This document shows positions 18,323-26,308 of a DNA stretch of 64,000 bases, in pieces. The stretch's first letter is position 1. The number at the start of each line of letters is the position of its first letter. The position numbers and the translations under genes are program-made. The stretch is from Gillisia hiemivivida (GTDB lineage Bacteria; Bacteroidota; Bacteroidia; Flavobacteriales; Flavobacteriaceae), in NCBI RefSeq assembly GCF_007997295.1, contig NZ_VORY01000018.1, positions 1-64,000 of the forward strand, written 5' to 3'. The notes below the pieces were generated by a model. The model did not search any database and was not told the DNA's origin. It was given only the letters and a program-made list of their open reading frames with translations.

Positions 18323-18709
18323 TTATTCTACCATGTAAATATTGGCATTTATTCTAAGCCATTTGAATTCCCAATCCTTAGTAACTACCCTGCAAAAGAA
18401 AAATTTCCCGGCATCCATCAATCGTGAGCAAACCAAATTCATTTTAGCGGGTACAAATCCAATTCGGATGTTGTCACAATAAATAGCGATCGCAAACTCA
18501 TCGAATTTATTATCTGGCTCCCGCTTCATGGTTAGCACTTTTTCGGGAACTATCTGGTTTTCAATAGCCTCAATTTCTTTGCAATGATTTGTACCCGCGA
18601 TGTCAATTTCCAACAAGAAGATCTCCTGTGTAAAAGGAATAATGCCTGTCTCCACATTGCTTAGGAGCGCTAGCAAACCCGGAGTTACCGGTACTATAGA
18701 TTCATTCAT
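18323..18709 (-). CDS. HIRAN-domain protein
   Basis: This encodes 128 residues. The central segment KREPDNKFDEFAIAIYCDN, followed by RIGFVPAKMN, is the hallmark of the HIRAN domain, which in helicases such as HLTF binds free DNA ends and otherwise occurs in stand-alone bacterial proteins. No helicase or nuclease domain is attached. Its start overlaps the 3' end of the J-domain gene by 8 bp, so the two are translated together. A role in DNA or chaperone-linked processing is inference from domain and context. Confidence 0.85.
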   Translation of the reverse strand: MNESIVPVTPGLLALLSNVETGIIPFTQEIFLLEIDIAGTNHCKEIEAIENQIVPEKVLTMKREPDNKFDEFAIAIYCDNIRIGFVPAKMNLVCSRLMDAGKFFFCRVVTKDWEFKWLRINANIYMVE

Positions 18710-19505
18710 CGGCCATAATATTAATAATATTTGAGTACTTAACTATTTCTTCTTCACAGGTTTTTATTTGAATTCGCAATTCCTCTTGCTTCTGTACAAT
18801 ATAATCTTCATCGAGGATCAACGCTTCCATACTAAAAGGAAAGCTTTGTTTTAATTGATCAATTTTTGCTCTTAAACTTATAATCTTATTTTCCAGATGT
18901 TTAATCCGCTCAACTTTTTCATCGCTTGAAATGAGAAGCAGCTTTTCTTTATTAGGATCATCCAAATAAAGCAGGGTATTTTGCAGTACGCTTAGTCGTT
19001 GCAAATCATAAGCTGCTTTAACTTTGATGAACAAGTCTTTATCCTTCTCTGTCTGATTTGGATTGAGATCGGGATGCAATCTCTTGCAGAGTACCCGAAA
19101 TATTTCTTTCAGTTTTTGAGTTTCCTCTTCCGATATCAAATGAGAAAGCATCTTCTTTGCTTCCTCTAATGCAGCCGATTGTGCCTGGATCTGGGCATAA
19201 TAATTTTGCAAACGCGTGTTTATCTCCTGCTCAATTGCCTTTAGATCGGGCTGTTCATCCCTATTTATCGCAGCCTGCATCAATTTCATTTTCATTTTAA
19301 GCCGGGAAGCTTCGGTTTGCTTTTCAAGCAATTCAAGTTGAAGCCGCCCTAATTTTTCGAGATACAGTGAAGTGAGAATATCAGACTCATTTTCTACCAT
19401 GTCTTTGTGACGGGTAAAATGTTCCAAAAAATCCAAATGCAGCAATTCCAGTTTCCTGGTTAATTCTTTATTTTCCGCAGAAAAAGCTGGTAAGTTGTCG
19501 CTCAT
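18702..19505 (-). CDS. J-domain protein with long coiled coils
   Basis: This is a 267-residue soluble protein. Residues 12-130 are mainly charged helices suited to coiled coil. A J-domain-like helix pair follows with the HPD motif in KRLHPDLNPNQ at about 144-146 and FIKVKAAYDLQ after it; a second coiled coil closes the protein. It probably recruits Hsp70 (DnaK) through the HPD loop. The J domain lies internally, not at the N-terminus as in DnaJ, and there is no zinc finger. I chose ATG at 19505 over the TTG three codons upstream. It is co-transcribed with the HIRAN gene. Confidence 0.85.
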   Translation of the reverse strand: MSDNLPAFSAENKELTRKLELLHLDFLEHFTRHKDMVENESDILTSLYLEKLGRLQLELLEKQTEASRLKMKMKLMQAAINRDEQPDLKAIEQEINTRLQNYYAQIQAQSAALEEAKKMLSHLISEEETQKLKEIFRVLCKRLHPDLNPNQTEKDKDLFIKVKAAYDLQRLSVLQNTLLYLDDPNKEKLLLISSDEKVERIKHLENKIISLRAKIDQLKQSFPFSMEALILDEDYIVQKQEELRIQIKTCEEEIVKYSNIINIMADE

Positions 19506-19682
19506 CTTATTCAATTTATATCGGCTCGATCAATTTCAATATGCTATCTGTTTCGCTCTATTCAACAATAGTTTTTTGATACTGCAACAGGTATCAATAG
19601 CTCTATTTTTTCGTAAGGCAAAATTTTGATGATTAATGTTTAACGCCTTTATTTTTTCAAACTTGCTGCTAACTGTATTGGT

Positions 19683-19812
19683 ATATGTAAATGCGTGGAG
19701 TAGGGACGCAGTCCGAGTGGTATAGGGAAGCTCGGCTTAGTTTTTTGTTACTTAGTCTCTAAAGTATCACTTTTCATTCAATTGCCCGCTATGCGCGCTT
19801 AACCGATGTGGG
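19683..19812. repeat. attC-like repeat downstream of decayed toxin
   Basis: It contains the array core (GCGTGGAGTAGGGACGC, TCGGCTTAGTT, TTGTTACTTAGTCTCTAAA, TATCACTTTTCATTC, TTGCCCGCTATGCGCGCTTAA) and ends CCGATGTGGGCAAC, as in the 31-37 kb copies. It follows the toxin remnant in the gene's sense, so the toxin-antitoxin pair looks like an isolated cassette. Confidence 0.75.
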
Positions 19813-19826
19813 CAACTGGCTGCTTG

Positions 19827-20137
19827 TTATTCCGAACGATTAATTTTTATCGGATTTTGTTGTGTGTCAAAAACATCAATTATCTCAATTTGATTTTGGT
19901 CTTTATTCATCCAATAAATTATCTTGTAAGATTGATGTGCCAAATATCGAAATCCTTGATTTCTGTCGGCTAATAAATCTTCATGTTGACCAATTTCTGG
20001 TTGTTTTTTAAGTCGGATGGTTTCTTTTACAATTTTGCTCATCCTTTGCAACCCGCAAACTTGCATTATCTTTTAAGTAATTGAAATTTTTTCGTAATTT
20101 TTTTTGCGAAGTCTGTCCAGAATATTTTTATTGCCAT
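19827..20137 (-). pseudogene. ParE/RelE-type toxin, frameshifted
   Basis: The C-terminal two-thirds is typical: SKIVKETIRLKKQPEIG, a YLAHQSYKIIYWM strand pair and FDTQQNP near the end. The expected N-terminus (MAIKIFWTDFAKK) begins at 20137, overlapping the antitoxin stop by 10 bp, but it runs to a stop in another frame. The middle (NYLKDNASLRVAK) lies in a third frame. So at least two frame changes, the first near an A-run, separate start and end. The toxin is almost certainly inactive, while its antitoxin remains open. Confidence 0.8.
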
Positions 20138-20370
20138 TTTTCTATCTCAGACATTAAACCATTTGCTTCTGTCAATTTTCCTTCACGAGAATCTTTCAAA
20201 GATTTGTCAATTCTCTTGTTGAATAGATCCAAAGTCATTGGTTCTGAATCTTTAATTAAAGTCATTTTCTTTTCTTTTCTTAAAACTTTTTCAAGTCGAG
20301 AAATAGCTTCCTCACTTTGTAGTTTTAAAAATTCTTGGATAAATTCTATTTTTCTAGCTTCTAATTCCAT
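20128..20370 (-). CDS. Antitoxin of ParE/RelE-type pair
   Basis: This 80-residue helical, charged protein begins MELEARKIEFIQEFL and ends SEIEKWQ. It matches the small antitoxins that precede ParE/RelE-type toxins in Flavobacteriaceae: a short N-terminal helix pair, then DLFNKRIDKSLKDSREGKLT, which resembles a toxin-binding tail. Its TAA stop overlaps the toxin's ATG (ATGGCAATAA), the usual coupling in type II systems. With the partner broken, it may persist only as a relic. Confidence 0.75.
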   Translation of the reverse strand: MELEARKIEFIQEFLKLQSEEAISRLEKVLRKEKKMTLIKDSEPMTLDLFNKRIDKSLKDSREGKLTEANGLMSEIEKWQ

Positions 20371-20404
20371 TTTTCAGCTTTTTATCAAATTTACGGATTC
20401 TAAT

Positions 20405-20508
20405 TTAATCCCTCATTGAGGGTTTAATTCACCCGAGGCTTGTCTCTAATTTTAAAAGTATTTTTTCAATTCATACATCTCGTGGGCTTGCCCCGAGGTT
20501 CTTGATTT
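20405..20508. repeat. REP-like intergenic element, copy 3 (short)
   Basis: It has the CCCTCATTGAGGG start and the CTCGTGGGCTTGCCCCGAGG end, but the central inverted pair is deleted to CCCGAGGCTTGTCTCT. Confidence 0.8.
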
Positions 20509-20807
20509 TATAAACTTTGTTTTGGATTTCCGATCAGCTTGTTGCTAAGGGGTTATATCAAGAGCACTACTAATAAGGGAAGAGAATATAAAATTTGGAT
20601 ATTTCAACTATTCTTTCAGGCCATTTGCACTGTGTAAGCCTGCGGTTAGTGATTTTTAAAGGCCACAATTAGTAATTTATAACGGCGGCGATCAACAATT
20701 TTATGTTTTCTTATAGTATGTACGGATAGGCCATTTTTATTTTAGTTTACTCAAAATATCGTCACAGGTTTTGAAATATAATTAGGGTTGTTTTTTCATC
20801 AATCCGC
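20509..20807. other. Intergenic region, nothing recognised
   Basis: This is AT-rich sequence of about 300 bp without a coding frame, repeat or clear hairpin. Confidence 0.4.
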
Positions 20808-21743
20808 TTAATTCCATCCTTTAGTCAACCAGATTAAATTACTAACGTTGACAGGGTGACTATTGGCCATAGCTGTATTTAATTGGTATGCTATTAACTT
20901 TCCATCTTTAGCAACACTATAGTCTAAACAAATGGCGGTAGGATTTTCTATTACTGGCTCTCCCTGCAACCAATAATGACCAAAAAATACTGGTTTTTCA
21001 GAAGAATAAACGATTTCATTATTTTCTGTGTTCTCTGATTCTCCGTAGGCTTTAGGACAGTGCATCAGCACATCTTTTTTTAACTTTCTTTGGTCTAGGG
21101 GCAGCCACCATTTGAAACGACATGCAGTTCTTGAGGCCCCATCCTTATCAATAAAGGAATTGCCATTTTCTAAAGAGACTTCCTTACCTTTTAAGGTTTC
21201 TTCTATAATGTTGTATTCCTCTGAATATTTTGTCGTGGCTCTTTTTAAAAAATCCGCTGTTAATTCATTATTATAATTATTTTTTATCCAGTTAATATGC
21301 TCATCCTTCCAATAAGCATGAACAACCCTGAAATTATCAAATTCTATAAAAAGCGGTAATTTTTTGAACCAATTTAGAAATAACTTCCACTCTTCAGGGA
21401 AGTTTTTAAATTGTTTGAGAGTCTCGTAATGCTGCTGTATTTCCTTAAAACCATGAACTCTAAAATATCCGCCATTTTCTTTGTCCTTGGTATGAAAACA
21501 CACCGCATTATATTCATGATTACCCATTACAGCATAAGCATTACCGCTCTCACACATGTTTTGTACGATATGTAAAGTTTCTCTTATTTTGGGACCACGG
21601 TCAATATAATCTCCAACAAAAACCACCTTTCTTTCATCTGGGTGGTCATGAATTCCGTTCTTAAGTTTATAACCCATTTTTTGTAATAATTGTTCCAGTT
21701 CCTCTGCGTGACCATGAACATCTCCTATAATATCATAATTCAT
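20808..21743 (-). CDS. Calcineurin-like metallophosphoesterase
   Basis: This 311-residue soluble enzyme carries all dinuclear-metal motifs: GDVHG at 7-11, GDYIDRGP at 44-51, GNHEYN at 74-79 and C-terminal VFFGHYW. The pattern is close to PrpE/ApaH-like and bacterial PPP-type protein phosphatases, which hydrolyse phosphoprotein or diadenosine polyphosphates; the substrate cannot be decided here. It is monocistronic. Confidence 0.88.
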   Translation of the reverse strand: MNYDIIGDVHGHAEELEQLLQKMGYKLKNGIHDHPDERKVVFVGDYIDRGPKIRETLHIVQNMCESGNAYAVMGNHEYNAVCFHTKDKENGGYFRVHGFKEIQQHYETLKQFKNFPEEWKLFLNWFKKLPLFIEFDNFRVVHAYWKDEHINWIKNNYNNELTADFLKRATTKYSEEYNIIEETLKGKEVSLENGNSFIDKDGASRTACRFKWWLPLDQRKLKKDVLMHCPKAYGESENTENNEIVYSSEKPVFFGHYWLQGEPVIENPTAICLDYSVAKDGKLIAYQLNTAMANSHPVNVSNLIWLTKGWN

Positions 21744-22225
21744 ATTATCTCATTTTTTTGTTTAATTTTTCAGTAGTATTTATTTAAATAGTTAACGTTC
21801 TGATTTACTTTTAGTTAATTTTTACTGTATATCCGTAAAGTGTCATAAATTGATAAAGCACGTCATTCTGAACTTGTTTCAGAATCTTAGAACCCTAATA
21901 ATCAACATAATAATTTGAGACCCTGAAATAAATTCAGGGTGACGAGAGAACTATATGACTAAAAGCGGACATACAAATTTTTTCTTTATTTGGAACCTTG
22001 AAGTCTAAAATTTTCTAAAAATTATCATTTATTTTTCAAAATAAGCCAAAAGTTGTTTTAAATATTATAACATCTTAAATACAACTTCGATATGTAATGA
22101 GTTAACAGGTTGTATTTCGTCACAATAAAGGGCTGCTATTAGTTTTGTTTAATATTTTGTTAAATAGGTTAAACAGTAATTAGATTGTTTTACCTTTAAG
22201 CATAACTAAAATTCAAAAAAATATT
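21744..22225. other. Long leader upstream of fasciclin gene
   Basis: No gene. It includes a common flavobacterial intergenic palindrome (21860-21955: CATTCTGAACTTGTTTCAGAATC, then CCCTGAAATAAATTCAGGGTGACGA). Near the fasciclin start is a cluster of TTGTTTAA-like words listed separately. Confidence 0.5.
22144..22190 (+). promoter_or_regulatory. TTGTTTAA-type motif cluster before fasciclin gene
   Basis: TTTTGTTTAA (22144-22153), TTTGTTAAA (22156-22164) and GGTTAAACA (22167-22175) are followed by TTAGATTG, a loose match to the Bacteroidota -7 element. The first and last words are spaced almost as in the photolyase operon promoter at 46035-46080. A shared regulator is inference. Confidence 0.35.
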
Positions 22226-22684
22226 ATGGAAAATTCAAATGAAAATATTGTAGGTGTTGCAGCAGGTAATGAGGCTTTTACTACATTGGTAGCAGCAGTA
22301 AAAGCAGCAGAATTAGTAGATACATTAAGCGGGAAAGGCCCCTTTACAGTGTTTGCACCTACGAATGATGCATTTAATAAATTGCCAAATGGTACAGTAG
22401 AAAGTTTATTAAAGCCTGAAAGTAAAGACAAATTAACGGCAGTACTTACATACCATGTAGTCGCTGGAAAATTTGAGGCAGCAGCAGTAATGGATGCTAT
22501 AGCTAAACACGATGGGAAGTTCACAGTAGATACGGTTCAAGGTGGTAAAATTGATCTAAGTGTTAAAGACGGTAAAGTAATTTTAACAGATGCAAATAAA
22601 GGAACGGCTACAGTTGTAATCGCTGATGTAGCAGCTTCAAATGGCGTGATTCATGCTGTTGATACCGTTGTAATGCCTAAATAA
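22226..22684 (+). CDS. Fasciclin (FAS1) domain protein
   Basis: This 152-residue protein is one FAS1 domain. FTTLVAAVKAAELVDTL and GPFTVFAPTNDAFNKLP form the H1 region, and LTYHVVAGK with VNGVIH-like ASNGVIHAVDTVVMPK forms the H2 region. FAS1 domains mediate adhesion or matrix interactions. No signal peptide is present with this start (MENSNENIV), and no in-frame upstream extension adds one, so it is predicted to be cytosolic or exported by an unusual route. It is monocistronic with a strong terminator after it. Confidence 0.92.
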   Translation: MENSNENIVGVAAGNEAFTTLVAAVKAAELVDTLSGKGPFTVFAPTNDAFNKLPNGTVESLLKPESKDKLTAVLTYHVVAGKFEAAAVMDAIAKHDGKFTVDTVQGGKIDLSVKDGKVILTDANKGTATVVIADVAASNGVIHAVDTVVMPK

Positions 22685-22705
22685 TTCAAAACTATTTTGA
22701 AAAAA

Positions 22706-22739
22706 AGAGACAATCATAAAAGATCGTCTCTTTTTTTTT
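22706..22739 (+). terminator. Rho-independent terminator of fasciclin gene
   Basis: AGAGACAATC pairs with GATCGTCTCT (one mismatch) around a short A-rich loop and is followed by nine T residues. Confidence 0.9.
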
Positions 22740-22969
22740 GCTCATTATAGTTTGTTAGAATTATTGTTTGTTCTTATAATCGTACGAGGCTTTTTTATTT
22801 AGTAAAAAACAAAATTAGAAGCCTGCTTTTGATATTCGTTTAACCACAAAAAAAAGGAAAATTTAATAGCTACCTGAGAATCATACTTTACAGATTGAGA
22901 GCAGAAATGAATATAAATAGAAATGCACTCCTCACTAGTAGTTTCCTTCAAAAAGTCGTATTATTAAGC

Positions 22970-23380
22970 ATGAAAATTATTGTTCCATTTTTACTATTAT
23001 TTCTTTTCGTGCAGCCATTGCAATCACAAGACCTTTCCAAACATCATTGGAAAAATCGGTTGATTTTATTGCTCACGGAGGATCTTGAAGATGAAAATTT
23101 CACCAGCCAGCTCAAAGAACTGGAAAATGGTATAAAAGGTCTGGAAGAACGAAACGTGATTGTTTATAGGGTATTTGAGCATAAAATGAAATTGGGTTTA
23201 GCAAAAGACACAGACTGGACAGCTGCCACCAATTTGTACAAAAAATTTGATACAAATGGCAGTCCGTTCGAGATTTATCTAATAGGTCTGGATGGAAAAA
23301 TCAAAATGCAGGATACCAATTGTGTTTCTATGGACAAAATATTAGATTTAATTGATTCGATGCCAATGAGGAAGAACTAA
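22970..23380 (+). CDS. Secreted DUF4174 protein
   Basis: This encodes 136 residues from the ATG at 22970, chosen because it begins a clear signal peptide (MKIIVPFLLLFLFVQPLQSQ); the longer frame from 22895 would hide it. The mature part, HHWKNRLILLLTED through QLKELENGIKGLEERNVIVYRV to FEIYLIGLDGKIKM, is a thioredoxin-like DUF4174 domain with no CxxC, so redox activity is unlikely. The protein should be periplasmic. Function unknown. It stands alone. Confidence 0.82.
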   Translation: MKIIVPFLLLFLFVQPLQSQDLSKHHWKNRLILLLTEDLEDENFTSQLKELENGIKGLEERNVIVYRVFEHKMKLGLAKDTDWTAATNLYKKFDTNGSPFEIYLIGLDGKIKMQDTNCVSMDKILDLIDSMPMRKN

Positions 23381-23409
23381 ACTTGTTGTAAAACCTGAGG
23401 TTTTCTATT

Positions 23410-23560
23410 AATAGAACGTGCACGGCTTCGAAAATTTTACGCCGTGGAAGCACTACACTTGCAAAAAAGAAGTTCCTAATAAGATAAATCAGTTAGAAAC
23501 AATCATACGTCATAAACCTACGTTAGATAATTTTTTTACCACGGGTCTCAGGGTGACGAT
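23410..23560 (+). repeat. Repeat related to 11751-11930
   Basis: It has the inverted pair CACGGC / GCCGTG, then ACTACACTTGCAAAAAAGAA, GAAACAATCATACGTC and CCTACGTTAGATAA, as in the first copy. It continues into a GTCATGCTG...CGGAATCG palindromic tail that also occurs at 53550-53590 in inverted form. Confidence 0.7.
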
Positions 23561-23802
23561 GTTGGATGTAATAATTGCCGTCATGCTGTTTCGATAGCCA
23601 TCGGAATCGTTTCAACATCTTTCATACTTCAAAAAACTTACACTATATATTTTTTTCATTGATCTCTATGTGACGCGACCATTTCAAAGAGTTGAGGATT
23701 GTAATCTCCAATTATACTGTCTTTAAGGGATCGTATTCCCTGAAAATATTTAAATAAAGTATTCTTACATTACAAGAAGAAAAATTACTCGAACTTAAGT
23801 TG

Positions 23803-24777
23803 TTAGTCCATTGTCAATAAAATTTTCCCAATATGCTCGCTGCTTTCCATGAGCTTATGTGCTTCTGCAGCATCTGCTAGCGGAAACTTTTTATAAATAA
23901 CGGCACGGATTTTTTCAGAATGGAAGAGTGGCCATATATTTTTTTCCACGTCCTTTGCAATCTGGGTTTTTACGGCTGCAGATTGGGGCTTTAGAAAACT
24001 TCCCGTTAAGATGAGATTTTTACCCATTATGGTACGCAGATTGACATTTACGTCCATACTTTTCATTCCGTTAATATTGATTAGCCGACCTTTTTTATTT
24101 AGAATTTCGAGGTTTTTTTGAGTATAATCTCCACCTACCATATCTAAGATCACATCTATTTTTTCATCTTTAAAAACTTCTTCAAAAGCTTCTTTCTTGT
24201 AGTTTATTGCTTTTCCTAAATTCATTTTATTAAGGAATTCAATCTTTTTATCAGTACCAGCGGTAGTGTATATTTTAGAGCCCAAAGCTTTAGCCATTTG
24301 TAAGCCCATAGTGCCAATACCGCTTGTGCCACCGTGGATCAGTAATTTTTCATCGGGCTGAAGTTTTCCCAAATGAAATACGTTGAACCAGACCGTAAAA
24401 ACAGTTTCGGGAATTGAAGCGGCATCTGTCAAACTTATTCCTTCAGGTACTGGAAGACAATGAGAACTCTCAACCGCAACATATTCGGCATAACCGCCAC
24501 TTGAAATAAGCGCGCAGACCTTATCCCCGATTTTTTTGTCACTTACATTATCACCAAGGGCCGTTATTTCACCAGAAACTTCCAATCCGGGGATCAGGGT
24601 TTCAGTAGATCCTTTGCCATAGGTGCTCATGTTTTTACGTGTTATAACATCGCTACGATTTACACCCGCAGCTTTCACTTTGATTAAAACTTGGTTTTTC
24701 TCCAATTCTGGCTTCGGAGTTTCTTTTAATTTTAATACTTCCGGTCCGCCGGATGTGGTTATATGAATCGCTTTCAT
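23803..24777 (-). CDS. Zinc-free quinone oxidoreductase (MDR family)
   Basis: This 324-residue NADPH-dependent quinone oxidoreductase is of the medium-chain dehydrogenase/reductase superfamily, similar to QOR/PIG3. The GroES-like N-terminal half (GVNRSDVITRKN, PGLEVSGEI) precedes a Rossmann domain with HGGTSGIGTMGLQMAKALGS near 144. The zinc-ligand pattern of alcohol dehydrogenases is absent. It probably detoxifies quinones or enones in the cytoplasm. Full family length; monocistronic. Confidence 0.9.
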   Translation of the reverse strand: MKAIHITTSGGPEVLKLKETPKPELEKNQVLIKVKAAGVNRSDVITRKNMSTYGKGSTETLIPGLEVSGEITALGDNVSDKKIGDKVCALISSGGYAEYVAVESSHCLPVPEGISLTDAASIPETVFTVWFNVFHLGKLQPDEKLLIHGGTSGIGTMGLQMAKALGSKIYTTAGTDKKIEFLNKMNLGKAINYKKEAFEEVFKDEKIDVILDMVGGDYTQKNLEILNKKGRLININGMKSMDVNVNLRTIMGKNLILTGSFLKPQSAAVKTQIAKDVEKNIWPLFHSEKIRAVIYKKFPLADAAEAHKLMESSEHIGKILLTMD

Positions 24778-24987
24778 TTCGTCTATTTTTTCAGTTAGTA
24801 TGAAGAAACAAAATATTTCATAGCTCTATTATAAAAAAAACATAAGGTTTTATACTTTATTGAATTCTAATCCTTCTTGTACATTAGTTTAATAAGTGCT
24901 CAATTTATAAAGCCCTTGCAGCTAAAGTGACTTAGATAATTTATAAAGAATAGAAAAGTTTGAAAATACTAAGAACTTACTCAAACA

Positions 24988-25230
24988 TTATTTTTTCTTA
25001 TCTATAAAAGCTTCTAAATCTTCAAACCTAAGGTTTAAAGTCTCTAGATTCGTTTTTATATGAAATGGGGGAATTTCCTTGTCTGCTTCTCGAATAGTAA
25101 TTCTTCTTGTGAGTCCTGGTCTTTTCCAGTAACTATGAGAACCTCCTGATGTTGCTTTAAGCTTATAACAATTATTAGCTTTGAGAAATTTAATGAAATG
25201 TTTTGTTTTTACTGGTCTAAATCCGCCCAT
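24988..25230 (-). CDS. hicA: HicA-type mRNA interferase toxin
   Basis: This 80-residue toxin has a double-stranded RNA-binding-like fold. The key motif is the catalytic His in SGGSHSYWKRPG, preceded by FLKANNCYKLK and followed by a TIREADKEIPPFHIK segment. It would cleave mRNA when free of antitoxin. It starts directly after the HicB stop without a gap. Somewhat longer than the classical 58-65-residue HicA because of a C-terminal helix. Confidence 0.85.
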   Translation of the reverse strand: MGGFRPVKTKHFIKFLKANNCYKLKATSGGSHSYWKRPGLTRRITIREADKEIPPFHIKTNLETLNLRFEDLEAFIDKKK

Positions 25231-25611
25231 TTATGCGGATTCAAGCATTTTGTGTTGTAAAGTACCCTCTTCAAAATCTTGAAGTTTCCCGTTTTCATCA
25301 ACAAATGATCTAGAATAATTTTTAGCAGCAAAAACATCTCTTTCAAATCCTAAAGAAGAAAGAAAATCTTCTTTATTTTTTGTATTCATACTATGCAAAT
25401 CCTCACAAAAAACTTCCATTTCTACTTTAATGAAATCTTCAGCTTCTTCTTCAGTCTTACCATACCCAGATATATTGAGAGATGGACAATAATTTATAAT
25501 ATAATCTCCTTGCTTACCACTATATATATTTAAACTACAAGATATCTTTCCGTTTTTAATGCAGATAGTATCCTTTTCGCTTATCAATTGGCTTTGAGTT
25601 ACTTTAAACAT
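25231..25611 (-). CDS. hicB: HicB-type antitoxin
   Basis: This 126-residue protein starts at the ATG at 25611, at MFKVTQSQ; a longer frame to 25695 adds an unlikely hydrophobic leader. The central YSGKQGDYIINYCPSLNISGYGKTEEEAEDFI is the partly degenerate RNase H-like HicB fold (the strand-turn-strand followed by GxGxTxEEA). The C-terminal part replaces the usual HTH by a short charged tail ending in EGTLQHKMLES. It is first in the operon, so antitoxin precedes toxin. It neutralises HicA and probably represses the pair. Confidence 0.8.
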   Translation of the reverse strand: MFKVTQSQLISEKDTICIKNGKISCSLNIYSGKQGDYIINYCPSLNISGYGKTEEEAEDFIKVEMEVFCEDLHSMNTKNKEDFLSSLGFERDVFAAKNYSRSFVDENGKLQDFEEGTLQHKMLESA

Positions 25612-26308
25612 GGATAAAATTCGGTTTCTTATAAAGAACAAATTAAATAAAAATACTCTAGATACAATATTTATTAACACAATATATATGTGCATTAGTT
25701 GATTAATACTTGAAAAACTTACAATTTTTATTACTAATTACGCTAGCTAGATTAACCAGATTTGTTTCGTCCTGCATTGATTATTGATTGCTATGTTCAC
25801 TACACCCGTTTACCGTTGTGAACGGCGATTAGGCTTTTATTGACTACAGCAGGGATTTTTAAATTGTTAGGTTTCTTAAGGGTTCCCGATAAGTCGGTTT
25901 GCAACCTCATTTCTACACTCACGGCAACAAATCATACAGGCAAGTAGTTCTCTCCAAGTATGGATTGTTTTCCTACTGCATCGAAAGTGGCCAATTGTAC
26001 TCTTTGCTATATTTATCAATCTGTTTCAGGAAAGTATAGGTTTTAGCCTTGTGGCTAAGAGTTTGGTTAAGGTTTGTGAGGGTTTGAAAAATTGGATAGA
26101 ATTTTGGGAGTGCATAAAGCTGAAGTTCTTTGTTAGGCTTTATTTTGTTGTCACTAAGCTAAATGGAAAAGGATCTAGTGACTTAGCAACTATTCATTGC
26201 ACATTGGAGTAGGAGAGAAGCCCCTATATATTTTGTTCTACTTTCCAACATTAAAATTGTTGAGGCACTTAACATAACCAACTATTTAAATTTGGGTTTA
26301 GTGCCTCG
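25612..26308. other. Intergenic region, possible terminator at right end
   Basis: About 700 bp without a supported gene. GAGGCACTTAA and TTTAGTGCCTC at 26263-26303 form an inverted repeat ending next to the stop of the minus-strand monooxygenase and may terminate it. A TGCATAAAGCTGAAG word at 26112 is echoed at 27872 (TGCACAAAGCTGAAG) on the other side of that gene. Confidence 0.45.

Noticed and set aside
22226-22524. Minus-strand frame of 103 codons within the fasciclin gene
   Set aside because: The plus-strand FAS1 domain is unambiguous and has a terminator; the antisense frame has no support.
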